From Geobacter sp. (GTDB lineage Bacteria; Desulfobacterota; Desulfuromonadia; Geobacterales; DSM-12255), in NCBI GenBank assembly GCA_012026855.1, contig VEOV01000036.1, positions 1 to 17,804 on the forward strand: a DNA stretch of 17,804 nucleotides. The letters run 5' to 3'. Positions 1-6,984 of the stretch are shown here, in pieces; positions within the stretch are counted from its first letter, which is position 1, and each line of letters opens with the position of its first letter. Below the pieces are notes generated by a model that had not been told where the DNA came from, did no database searches, and saw only the letters and a program-made list of their open reading frames with translations. Made by a program: the position numbers and the translations under genes.

Positions 1-2
1 GT

Positions 3-794
3 CATGTCCTGGTGCCGCTGTCTCCCCCCCAGGTCATTTCCACAAGGTTCTTCGCCAACCCTCTCACCTACCGGTTGATCGATGGCACCAATCAGTTTTT
101 CATTGCCAATATCCAGATGCAGGTGTCAGGAGCACTGCAAATTGGCGACCATGCCGGCCGGAACAACATCGAGCGTCTTACCCAACGGGAACTTTTTTCC
201 CTGGTAAACAGGAGCGGCGCCGGTAGTTTTGCCCTGACGGTCAATGAGTCTTCCGAAATTGAGGTGCTTACTTCGCCGGCAAAGATCCTTGTCAGGCGGA
301 TGGGTGCGTGGCGTATTTTCGATCCGGATATTTTCCGCTCTTTTCTCTCCGGGGTGTTGGCCGATTCGGCGGTTGATGATCTGCTCTGGACCACCTATGC
401 ATTGTCAAAAAGCCGGCACGGTACCGTAATTCTGATCTATGGCGCCGGTATTCGTGGCCTCAGGAAGCTCAAGAAGGGGTCGGTAGGTGGGGATGATCCG
501 GTCTGCCGGGTGCTTGTGGACCGGGCAAAGGGGAGCAGTCTCACCGAACTGAAGAAAAGCGGCACGCTGCTACGCATCCTGACCTCAGACGGCATGACAG
601 TATTCAACGCAGCCGGCAAGCTGCTGGAGACCGGCTTCATCATCGATACCTCACACGTACGCGAAATCATCACTGGCGGCGGCAGGACTGCTGCAGCCAG
701 CGCCGCCTCATTTTTCGGCAGAGTAATCAAGGTTTCCCAGGACGGCCAAATTGAATTGTACGAAAAGGGCCGCTTGATTTACCGCTTCGGGTAA
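3..794 (+). CDS. DAC (DisA_N)-like nucleotide-cyclase-fold protein with N-terminal sensor region; 5' end may lie outside the window
   Basis: The reading frame is open to the left edge, so the true start may lie upstream; the first candidate in the window is a GTG at 12, giving 260 residues. The C-terminal half resembles the diadenylate cyclase (DAC/DisA_N) fold. A helix ends in ALSKSRHGTVILI, matching the segment before the GALIVI strand of DAC proteins. DGM at about 196-198 sits where the catalytic DGA motif belongs. GGGRTAAASAAS lies where GTRHRAA is expected, and is followed by the usual VSQDGQI / KGRLIYRF end strands. The first ~110 residues look like a separate sensor domain, possibly the DACNV type described for DAC fusions, recalled only. 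The family makes cyclic di-AMP from two ATP. Here the Asp-Gly pair is kept but the Arg-His-Arg substrate motif is not, so activity is uncertain. It is followed 66 bases later by the fur gene with its own promoter. Confidence 0.6.
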   Translation, partial: HVLVPLSPPQVISTRFFANPLTYRLIDGTNQFFIANIQMQVSGALQIGDHAGRNNIERLTQRELFSLVNRSGAGSFALTVNESSEIEVLTSPAKILVRRMGAWRIFDPDIFRSFLSGVLADSAVDDLLWTTYALSKSRHGTVILIYGAGIRGLRKLKKGSVGGDDPVCRVLVDRAKGSSLTELKKSGTLLRILTSDGMTVFNAAGKLLETGFIIDTSHVREIITGGGRTAAASAASFFGRVIKVSQDGQIELYEKGRLIYRFG

Positions 795-802
795 TTTATG
801 GG

Positions 803-832
803 TTGACATTGTTGCCAGTCATTGCTTATATT
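803..832 (+). promoter_or_regulatory. sigma-70-type promoter of fur
   Basis: A perfect -35 TTGACA lies at 803-808. A -10 TATATT lies at 827-832 with an 18-base spacer, or TTATAT at 826-831 with a 17-base spacer. Transcription would start near 838-840, inside the Fur box at 832-846, so a bound repressor would block the start site directly. Confidence 0.75.
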
Positions 833-846
833 GAAAATCATTCTCA
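832..846 (+). promoter_or_regulatory. Fur box upstream of fur (autoregulation)
   Basis: TGAAAATCATTCTCA fits the 7-1-7 Fur consensus TGATAATnATTATCA at 12 of 14 informative positions (the A at 835 and the C at 843 differ). It is a near-perfect inverted repeat around a central C. It overlaps the predicted -10 edge and start site of the fur promoter, the expected position for iron-dependent autorepression. Confidence 0.8.
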
Positions 847-860
847 ATTAGGTCGGTGAA

Positions 861-1292
861 ATGAACCTTTCCAAAAAACAGATCTTCATGAATTATACAG
901 CTGCCAAGGGGCTTAAATCAACCAGGCAGCGGGATATCATTCTCGACTGTTTCCTCTCTTCAGAGCAGCATCTTTCCACCGAAGAACTTTATCTCAAAAT
1001 CAAAAAGCAGAATGCAGGCATCGGTTTTGCCACGGTTTACCGGACTCTGAAGCTTTTTGCCGAAGCCGGTATCGCCAGTGAGATCCAACTTGGCGACGGC
1101 CAGACCAGGTACGAACATCTCCACGCAGGAGAGCACCACGATCATCTCGTCTGTACCAAGTGTGGGGCGATTGTCGAGTTTGCCAATGAAACCATAGAGC
1201 AGCTACAGAAGGATGTGGCGCAGCAGCACGGTTTCACCATTGTTACCCATAAGCTGGAGCTTTACGGCACTTGTGCGGCCTGTACCGGCTGA
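861..1292 (+). CDS. fur: Fur-family ferric uptake regulator
   Basis: A 143-residue metalloregulator of usual Fur length. The N-terminal winged-helix domain has its recognition segment around residues 54-71 (GFATVYRTLKLFAEAGI). The dimerisation domain carries the metal-binding HHDH cluster at 92-95. Two zinc-type CxxC pairs are visible, C98/C101 and C138/C141. As an Fe(II)-loaded dimer Fur represses iron-uptake genes. The assignment to Fur rather than Zur or PerR rests on two good Fur boxes, one before this gene and one before feoB just downstream. The ATG at 861 is preceded only by a weak AGG at 850-852; the family alignment supports starting at or very near this residue. It is the first gene of the iron cluster, in the same direction as feoB. 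Confidence 0.93.
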   Translation: MNLSKKQIFMNYTAAKGLKSTRQRDIILDCFLSSEQHLSTEELYLKIKKQNAGIGFATVYRTLKLFAEAGIASEIQLGDGQTRYEHLHAGEHHDHLVCTKCGAIVEFANETIEQLQKDVAQQHGFTIVTHKLELYGTCAACTG

Positions 1293-1311
1293 AATTTTTT
1301 TGCCACACAAG

Positions 1312-1326
1312 TGAAAATGAATATCA
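1312..1326 (+). promoter_or_regulatory. Fur box upstream of feoB
   Basis: TGAAAATGAATATCA matches TGATAATnATTATCA at 12 of 14 informative positions. It lies in the 66-base gap between fur and feoB, 32 bases before the feoB start. I see no convincing -35/-10 pair in this gap. The site may control a weak internal promoter or act on readthrough from fur. Confidence 0.65.
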
Positions 1327-1358
1327 ATTACCAATAAGCACGGAGAAAGAGTGAGTTT

Positions 1359-3311
1359 ATGTCTGAACCGGTAAAACAAACCATGAAAGTTGCCCTGGTA
1401 GGAAACCCGAATGTTGGCAAGAGTGTCCTCTTTAATGCCCTTACCGGGGCATATGTTACCGTTTCCAACTATCCCGGGACTTCGGTGGAGGTTTCCCGGG
1501 GAGCCGTTACCATAGACGGAGCAGAGTGCGAGATCATCGATACTCCGGGAATGTATGCGCTGCTGCCGATTACTGAAGAGGAGCGGGTGGCCAGAGAGCT
1601 GCTCCTCAAGGAGTCGCCTGACCTGGTGATTCACGTGCTTGATGCCAGAAATCTGGAGCGGATGCTCTCCATGACACTGCAGCTGATTGAAGCCGGGCTG
1701 CCAACGGTTCTTGTAGTCAATATCATGGATGAGGCCGAGCGGATGGGGATCAGTATCGATACCCGCCTGCTTGAGGAGCGGCTGGGGATACCGGTCATTG
1801 CCGCTGCTACGGCGAGAAAGCGCGGGGTTGCCGAGATCCGCAACCTGATCGTCAACTATCAGAAGGGCAAGCCGGTTGAGTTTCTCTACTCACCGCGGCT
1901 GGAGCAGGATATAGCTTCGGTTGCCGACACACTCAGGGCTGACTACCGGCTTTCGCAAAAAGCCCTGTCCCTGCTCCTTCTCCAGGGGGATGACGAGGTC
2001 GCAGAACTGGTTGACCGTAATGAGGGGGAGAACAGCCGGACTGTTGCCGAGCAGGTTCGCACGGTGCGTTTCGAGCGGCGCGAGTCGTTCCATGTTGACC
2101 TTTCCATGGAGCGGAAAAGAGTGGTCACTGCCCTGCTTGCAGGGGTGCTGCAGCTTCCGGACAAACGCAAGGCTACCACCGGCGAGATGTTGTCAAACCT
2201 GGCGGTCCGGCCGCTTACCGGGGTGCCGCTGCTTTTGATTGTGCTCTATTTCGGCCTGTATAAATTCGTCGGTGACTTTGGCGCCGGGACTCTGGTCGAT
2301 CTTCTGGAAAAGCAGTTCATTGAGGGGTATTTCAGCCCGGTTGCCATCAAGGCGGTCAAGTGGTTGATCCCGTGGGAAGTCATTCAGGAGCTGTTTGTCG
2401 GCGAATACGGCATCATCACCCTGGGGATCAGGTATGCGGTCGGCATCATCCTGCCAATTGTGGCGACGTTCTTCCTTTTCTTCTCCCTGCTGGAGGATAG
2501 TGGCTACTTCCCCCGCCTGGCCCTGCTGGTAGACCGGATTTTTAAGAAGATCGGCCTTACCGGCCGGGCGGTCATCCCCATGGTTCTGGGCTTTGGCTGC
2601 GATACCATGGCAACCATGGTTACCAGGACCCTGGAGACGGTCAGGGAACGGATTCTGGCCACAATCCTCCTGGCCCTGGCAATCCCCTGCTCGGCGCAGC
2701 TGGGTGTCATTCTGGCGCTGCTATCGAAAGCTCCCGGTGCCCTGCTGGCCTGGGGGATCTGTCTGCTGCTGATTTTCCTGCTGGTCGGGTTTATCGCGGC
2801 CCGGCTCATGCCCGGGGAAACGCCGATGTTCTATATGGAGCTTCCTCCGATGCGGCTGCCGCAACTATCCAACATCTTTACCAAAACATATACCAGGATG
2901 CAGTGGTATTTTCTCGAAATTCTGCCGCTGTTCATCCTGGCGTCGGTCCTGCTCTGGCTTGGCAAGATCACCGGTTTCTTTGAGAAAGCAGTTGATTTTC
3001 TCGAGCCGATGATGGCCTCCCTGGGGCTGCCCCGGGATGTGGCTGTTGCTTTTATTTTCGGGTTTTTCCGGCGGGACTACGGCGCTGCCGGCCGTTTCGA
3101 TCTGCTGTCAAAGGGGGGGCTTGACCCCAGGCAGCTGACGGTTGCGGCGGTCACCCTGACACTGTTCATCCCCTGCGTGGCCCAGTTTCTGATCATGAAG
3201 AAAGAGAGGGGTATGAAAGTGGCCGCACTGATCGGTATTTTTGTCAGCGTCATGGCTTTTGGCTCCGGCTGGCTGCTCAACCAGGTTCTGCTTGTTACCG
3301 GGTGGTTGTGA
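1359..3311 (+). CDS. feoB: Ferrous iron transporter FeoB
   Basis: A 650-residue inner-membrane Fe(II) transporter with an N-terminal GTPase domain. G1 GNPNVGKS is at 15-22, the switch I segment SNYPGTSVE at 36-44, G3 DTPG at 61-64 and G4 NIMD at 121-124. A cytosolic helical region follows to about residue 270. The polytopic membrane part then holds two gate/nucleoside-recognition repeats. Family cysteines are kept in GFGC (C414), PCSAQ (C444) and PCVAQ (C606). Motifs around them differ from the Escherichia coli type: GCDTMAT in place of GCNVPA, and FRRDYGAAG in the second half where KEVVVGTL is usual. This suggests a divergent FeoB subtype. The protein is shorter than E. coli FeoB (773). It lies directly before a Cys-rich small gene and a DtxR-type regulator, and a Fur box precedes it. 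GGAG at 1342-1345 is a rather distant ribosome-binding site. Confidence 0.95.
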   Translation: MSEPVKQTMKVALVGNPNVGKSVLFNALTGAYVTVSNYPGTSVEVSRGAVTIDGAECEIIDTPGMYALLPITEEERVARELLLKESPDLVIHVLDARNLERMLSMTLQLIEAGLPTVLVVNIMDEAERMGISIDTRLLEERLGIPVIAAATARKRGVAEIRNLIVNYQKGKPVEFLYSPRLEQDIASVADTLRADYRLSQKALSLLLLQGDDEVAELVDRNEGENSRTVAEQVRTVRFERRESFHVDLSMERKRVVTALLAGVLQLPDKRKATTGEMLSNLAVRPLTGVPLLLIVLYFGLYKFVGDFGAGTLVDLLEKQFIEGYFSPVAIKAVKWLIPWEVIQELFVGEYGIITLGIRYAVGIILPIVATFFLFFSLLEDSGYFPRLALLVDRIFKKIGLTGRAVIPMVLGFGCDTMATMVTRTLETVRERILATILLALAIPCSAQLGVILALLSKAPGALLAWGICLLLIFLLVGFIAARLMPGETPMFYMELPPMRLPQLSNIFTKTYTRMQWYFLEILPLFILASVLLWLGKITGFFEKAVDFLEPMMASLGLPRDVAVAFIFGFFRRDYGAAGRFDLLSKGGLDPRQLTVAAVTLTLFIPCVAQFLIMKKERGMKVAALIGIFVSVMAFGSGWLLNQVLLVTGWL

Positions 3312-3312
3312 C

Positions 3313-3489
3313 ATGGTCTGTGCTTTTTGCGGCTATGAATTTGACGAGAAGACGGAAGGGAAGCAAGGTTGTGGCGGTTGCCGGGGCGGCTGTCACGCAG
3401 TTCACTGCCCGCGCTGTAATTATAAAAATCCTCTTGAACCGGCGCTGATCAAGGGGCTCAGGAAAATATTGACTAAAGGAGAGCGTTGA
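3313..3489 (+). CDS. Small Cys/His-rich (zinc-ribbon or iron-binding-like) protein in the feo cluster
   Basis: A 58-residue ORF starts one base after the feoB stop and overlaps the next gene by one base, so it sits in a tight operon. It has seven cysteines: C3/C6, C20/C23, C27 and C32/C35. H28 and H31 lie between them. The CxxC...CPRC pattern is that of a zinc ribbon or rubredoxin-like knuckle, with an extra Gly/Cys-rich insert (CGGCRGGCHAVHC). A basic helix forms the C-terminus (IKGLRKILTKGER). I do not recognise a named family. Small Cys-rich ORFs beside feoB are known in other bacteria (FeoC-type proteins, for example), but this one lacks the FeoC winged helix. A role in Fe(II) handling, or as a FeoB partner or redox sensor, is inferred from position only. 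Confidence 0.75.
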   Translation: MVCAFCGYEFDEKTEGKQGCGGCRGGCHAVHCPRCNYKNPLEPALIKGLRKILTKGER

Positions 3490-4133
3490 TGAAACTTTCT
3501 GACAAAGCGGAAGAGATACTTGAGTCCATGTGGATTGCCATCGAAGAGGGTGGTGCTAAGGAGGCAGGTTATGACCTGCTCGGGATCTCTCCGGCAGACC
3601 CTGCCCTGGGGGAGTTGGAAAATATCGGGCTGATTTCGGTTGAGAGTGAGTATGTGACCTTTCTGCCGGCCGGCAGAGTGGAAGGGGAAAAGACCATCCG
3701 CCGCCATCGCCTGGCAGAGCGGCTGATGATGGATGTGTTCAATATCCACGGCGACAGTGCCGAGAGCAAGGCGTGCCAGTTTGAACATCTGCTGGATGAC
3801 GGCGTTGATGTGAAACTCTGCACCATGCTGAACCACCCCTCAACCTGTCCCCATGGCAAGCGGATCCCTCCTGGAGACTGCTGCGAGGAGGCGCGCAAAA
3901 GCGGCGATATCGGCGTGGTTGCCTTGACCGAGTTAAGGCCTGGTGAATCGGGTGAGATCGCCTATATCCTGACCGAGGACAGCAAGAAGATGCAAAAGCT
4001 GATGGCCATGGGGGTTCTCCCCGGCAACAGCATTAACCTGATGCAATCGTTCCCGTCCTATATCTTCAGGGTTGGTTATTCGGAATTTGCCATCGATACG
4101 GCCATGGCCAGGGAGATCTTTGTCAGGCGGTAG
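3489..4133 (+). CDS. DtxR/IdeR-family iron-dependent repressor with C-terminal FeoA (SH3-like) domain
   Basis: A 214-residue protein starting at the ATG at 3489. AGGAG at 3478-3482 sets this start; a TTG three bases earlier would be too close. Residues 1-70 form a compact winged-helix region. The dimerisation and metal domain follows, with RRHRLAERL at 71-79 and the hallmark CQFEH at 96-100. By eye C96, E99 and H100 match DtxR ligands C102, E105 and H106, and H73 and E77 match H79 and E83. E9 falls at the position of DtxR Met10 or MntR Asp8. HPSTCPHGKRIP at 116-127 is typical of DtxR/IdeR. Residues ~140-214 are a FeoA/SH3-like domain. The HTH region is about four residues shorter than in DtxR and has prolines in the recognition helix. 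It overlaps the small Cys-rich gene by one base and the methyltransferase gene on the other strand by 11. The same order (fur, feoB, small ORF, ideR/dtxR) is recalled from Geobacter. Confidence 0.9.
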   Translation: MKLSDKAEEILESMWIAIEEGGAKEAGYDLLGISPADPALGELENIGLISVESEYVTFLPAGRVEGEKTIRRHRLAERLMMDVFNIHGDSAESKACQFEHLLDDGVDVKLCTMLNHPSTCPHGKRIPPGDCCEEARKSGDIGVVALTELRPGESGEIAYILTEDSKKMQKLMAMGVLPGNSINLMQSFPSYIFRVGYSEFAIDTAMAREIFVRR

Positions 4134-4881
4134 GTTTTCTTGCCACGAGGAAAATAGAGGTGCCTATCGGCATCTGTCCTGACAGCAGCCATCTGTTTTC
4201 CTGCCGGGCAAACCATAGTAGCAGACGATTCAGGAGAGGGTTGGGTGCTGTCAGGTCAGAGGGAACGCTTTCCGGCAGTTTCGCGGCGTAGACAGCCTTC
4301 CTGATGACCCGGGCGACAGCTATGGGGAAGAAGAGAAAGCCGAGTCGGTAGGTCGCCGACTCGATCATGAAGCCGCATTGTTTCAGCAGCTCCAGTACCT
4401 CCTGGCGGGTGTAGCGTTTCCGGGTCAGTACGGCAACATCATGGCTGCTCCGGAGGAATTCATGGGCCACCAGGTTGAGTATCAGTAAACCTCCCGGCTT
4501 CAGGGCAGTGAAAAAACTTTCCAGGACTCTGCTCTCGCTCACTACCCACTGGTGGTAAAGAGTATCTACTGAAGTGATCACGTCATATTCACCTGCCCTG
4601 AGGCTTACGCTGTTCAGGTCAGCCCGGAACACCCCCTTTAAACCCCGCTCATGGCAGCAGTCGAGCGCTTCCATTGACAGATCAAAGCCGCTAACCTTGC
4701 CGTAATCCTGCATGAGCTCCATGAGTCTGCCTGTGCCGCAGCCGGCATCAAGAATCTTCAGTGGTTCGTCACGGTCTTGCCGCGTGCGCCGCACATGGGC
4801 CAGAATCAGCTCGTGCAGCGCCACATACCACCAGTGAAAGTCCTCAACTTCAAACATCTGTCTGTATTCACGCGGGTTCAT
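4123..4881 (-). CDS. Class I SAM-dependent methyltransferase, last gene of the deoxyaminosugar operon
   Basis: A 252-residue Rossmann-type methyltransferase. Motif I LDAGCGTG lies near residues 44-51, the acidic SAM-ribose residue is in GFDLS, and the post-motif LKPGGLLILN follows. An N-terminal HWWYVALHELI segment is common in methyltransferases found among glycan genes. The substrate cannot be read from sequence. As the last of five overlapping genes, after the sugar aminotransferase (4-base overlap), it most likely methylates the amino group or a hydroxyl of the dideoxy sugar, as SpnS and related N-methyltransferases do in antibiotic sugar pathways. Its 3' end overlaps the converging DtxR-type gene by 11 bases, and I see no hairpin terminator between them. 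Confidence 0.85.
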   Translation of the reverse strand: MNPREYRQMFEVEDFHWWYVALHELILAHVRRTRQDRDEPLKILDAGCGTGRLMELMQDYGKVSGFDLSMEALDCCHERGLKGVFRADLNSVSLRAGEYDVITSVDTLYHQWVVSESRVLESFFTALKPGGLLILNLVAHEFLRSSHDVAVLTRKRYTRQEVLELLKQCGFMIESATYRLGFLFFPIAVARVIRKAVYAAKLPESVPSDLTAPNPLLNRLLLWFARQENRWLLSGQMPIGTSIFLVARKPTA

Positions 4882-6002
4882 GCCGCTTGCTTGCCGCTAT
4901 AGAATTGCTTGATCGCCGCAATTACCCTTGTCAGGTGGTCTTCAGGCAGAGCGCCATACATGGGGAGAGAGAGGATTTCTCCTGCCAGCCTCTCTGTTAC
5001 CGGCAATGAGCCCTCTCTGTAGCCGAGGACATTGTAGCCTTGCATCAGGTGTATGGGGGTAGGGTAGTTGATTCTGCTCTCGATGTCGTGTGCGGCAAGA
5101 TACTGCTGCAGGTCATCACGTCTTTCTGCCCGTATGGTGTAGAGATAGTACTGGTGAATTCTGCCCGGTTTTATGGCCGGAAGTTTGATCTCGGTCACTC
5201 CTGCCAGACCCGCGTCATAGGCTTTGGCGATCACTCGCCTTCTGTCGGTCTCTGCCTGCAGCGCAGGTAGCCGCAGATCCAGGATAGCGGCCTGAACTTC
5301 GTCCAGGCGGGAGTTGTAGCCTTCCTCTTCCGAATAGTAACTCTTCTCCATACCGTAAAATCGCAGTCGGCGCAGTTTTGCAGCGATTTCTTCCGATGAT
5401 GTGACCACCATACCGCCGTCGCCGTACGCGCCGAGAATTTTTGTCGGGTAGAATGAGAATGCCCCGGCAACCCCGAAGCTGCCGGCTTTGCAGCCGCCGA
5501 AGGCAGCGCCGGCAGCCTGGGCGCAGTCCTCAATGACAGCAATGCCATGCCTGTCGGCGATCTCCATGAGGTGATCCATGTCAGCACACTGGCCACAGAG
5601 GTGCACCGGGATTATGCAGCGTGTGCGGGGCGATATGAGGTTTTCAAGCCAGGTTGTGTCCATCAGGTAACTGTCAGCCTCCACATCTGCAAATACCGGT
5701 GTGGCGCCGGCAGCCCGGATGGCAGCGACTGTGGGTACAGCCGTGTTTGAAACTGTAATGACCTCGTCGCCGGCAGCGGCCCCAATGGCCTTCAGGGAGA
5801 GGAAGAGCGCATCTGTGCAGGAGTTTACCCCTATGCCGAATTTCGCTCCGCAGTAGGCGGAAAAGTTCGCTTCGAATGATGCCACCCTGCTGCCGAGAAT
5901 AAGTCTTCCGGAAGAGAACACCGCGTCAACCAAGGAGAGTATCTCGGTCTTGTGTAGCCGGTATTCTGGGAGGTAGTCCCAGTATTTGACGGGATCATTC
6001 AT
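4878..6002 (-). CDS. DegT/DnrJ/EryC1/StrS-family PLP-dependent sugar aminotransferase
   Basis: A 374-residue fold-type I aminotransferase of normal family length. The PLP Schiff-base lysine is K188 in SFYPTKILGAYGDGG, and the pyridine-nitrogen aspartate is D159 in IEDCAQAAGA. GVNSCTDALFLSLKA at about 58-72 forms the phosphate-binding turn, and a C-terminal NYPTPIHL motif is also present. These enzymes move an amino group, usually from glutamate, to a keto group of an NDP-sugar. The overall pattern is closest in my memory to 3-amino enzymes such as FdtB/QdtB/TylB. In this operon the 3-ketoreductase would leave a 4-keto group, so C-4 amination (as by SpnR) is equally possible. It overlaps the ketoreductase gene by 8 bases and the methyltransferase gene by 4, which suggests translational coupling. 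Confidence 0.92.
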   Translation of the reverse strand: MNDPVKYWDYLPEYRLHKTEILSLVDAVFSSGRLILGSRVASFEANFSAYCGAKFGIGVNSCTDALFLSLKAIGAAAGDEVITVSNTAVPTVAAIRAAGATPVFADVEADSYLMDTTWLENLISPRTRCIIPVHLCGQCADMDHLMEIADRHGIAVIEDCAQAAGAAFGGCKAGSFGVAGAFSFYPTKILGAYGDGGMVVTSSEEIAAKLRRLRFYGMEKSYYSEEEGYNSRLDEVQAAILDLRLPALQAETDRRRVIAKAYDAGLAGVTEIKLPAIKPGRIHQYYLYTIRAERRDDLQQYLAAHDIESRINYPTPIHLMQGYNVLGYREGSLPVTERLAGEILSLPMYGALPEDHLTRVIAAIKQFYSGKQAA

Positions 6003-6984
6003 TCAGGCACCCCTGGGCCATCAACTCAGCCAGCTCGGCTGTGCGCAGCGTACTGCTGTTGATTTCGGTGAAATTTCTGTTTTTAATCGTCTTAGTAACT
6101 GCTGCCAGCATTAATTTAAAATGGTCTGCCGCTGGAACCGGGATTTCTGTCAGCCGCTCGCCTTCAAGCAGCAATATACTGTTTTCCATGTCAGCCGGGG
6201 TTGTGTAGGCACGCTCAACCCTGATGCGACCCTTCTCGCAGCAGATTTCATAGAAACATTCATACTGTTGCCCGAAGATGTTGGCGAAAATGAAAAGTTC
6301 TCCTGCTGTGGTGATGGCTGTTCCGGCCACACCGGTATTCAGCCTGTCATTCCAGGTGGCTGCGCCTTGAAAACGAATTGGTGTTCCGCACAGGAAGTGC
6401 ATGGCAGTGCCGACCGAGTATCTCGAGAGATCTTGAAAAGCGCCACCACCCTGACCGGGATCAAGGCGGAAGTTGCCTGCCGGGGGCATGGGAAAACCGA
6501 AAATCGAGCGGATGGAGACTACTTTGCCGATCCTGCCGCTGGTAATGAGCGATTTTACCAGGGCATGCTGGGGGTGATGCAGGTACATCAGGTTTTCATA
6601 GAGGAGCAGGGCTCTGGCCTCTGCAGCAGCGACCATCCTTTGAGCGGAAGCCAAAGAGGTGGCGAGCGGTTTCTCGCAGATCACATGTTTCCCTGCAGCG
6701 AGAGCACGGATTGCCCACTCCTCGTGGAGATGGTTTCTGAGGGAGATGTACACGAGGTCAATATCTGGCCGTGCCAGCAGCTCTTCATGGGTAATAATGC
6801 CGGGCGCCGGCAGCTGCATTCTGGCAGCGGCCGCAGCAGGGTTCGAAGACGAGATTGCCGCAAAAATTGCTGAGTCTGAGCTTTGCAGTGCCGGCAGGAA
6901 CTTCCGGCGGGCAATATCTGAGCATCCCAGAAGACCAATGCGCACAGGGACTGGAGCTGCCGGATTATTTGACGGTAAGATCAT
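5995..6984 (-). CDS. Gfo/Idh/MocA-family oxidoreductase, probable NDP-hexose 3-ketoreductase
   Basis: A 329-residue NAD(P)-dependent oxidoreductase. The N-terminal Rossmann motif is RIGLLGCSDIARRKFLPAL, and the catalytic CEKPL motif has K105. The YENLMYLHHPQH segment at 129-140 closely matches the NDP-hexose-3-ketoreductase branch (KijD10, SpnN and TylCII types). GGGAFQDLSRYSVGTA holds D185 and Y189 where that branch has DLGVYP; the Tyr is kept but its surroundings differ. The expected reaction is reduction of the C-3 ketone made by the 2,3-dehydratase, giving a 4-keto-2,6-dideoxy NDP-sugar. The gene overlaps the dehydratase by an ATGA and the aminotransferase by 8 bases. This pairing of 2,3-dehydratase and 3-ketoreductase is the classic route to 2-deoxysugars and supports both calls. 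Confidence 0.88.
   Translation of the reverse strand: MILPSNNPAAPVPVRIGLLGCSDIARRKFLPALQSSDSAIFAAISSSNPAAAAARMQLPAPGIITHEELLARPDIDLVYISLRNHLHEEWAIRALAAGKHVICEKPLATSLASAQRMVAAAEARALLLYENLMYLHHPQHALVKSLITSGRIGKVVSIRSIFGFPMPPAGNFRLDPGQGGGAFQDLSRYSVGTAMHFLCGTPIRFQGAATWNDRLNTGVAGTAITTAGELFIFANIFGQQYECFYEICCEKGRIRVERAYTTPADMENSILLLEGERLTEIPVPAADHFKLMLAAVTKTIKNRNFTEINSSTLRTAELAELMAQGCLNE

Noticed and set aside
6121..6873. 250-codon open frame on the + strand
   Set aside because: It lies wholly antisense to the ketoreductase gene, whose protein has clear family motifs. The + frame shows no domain, and its length is explained by high GC at the codon positions.
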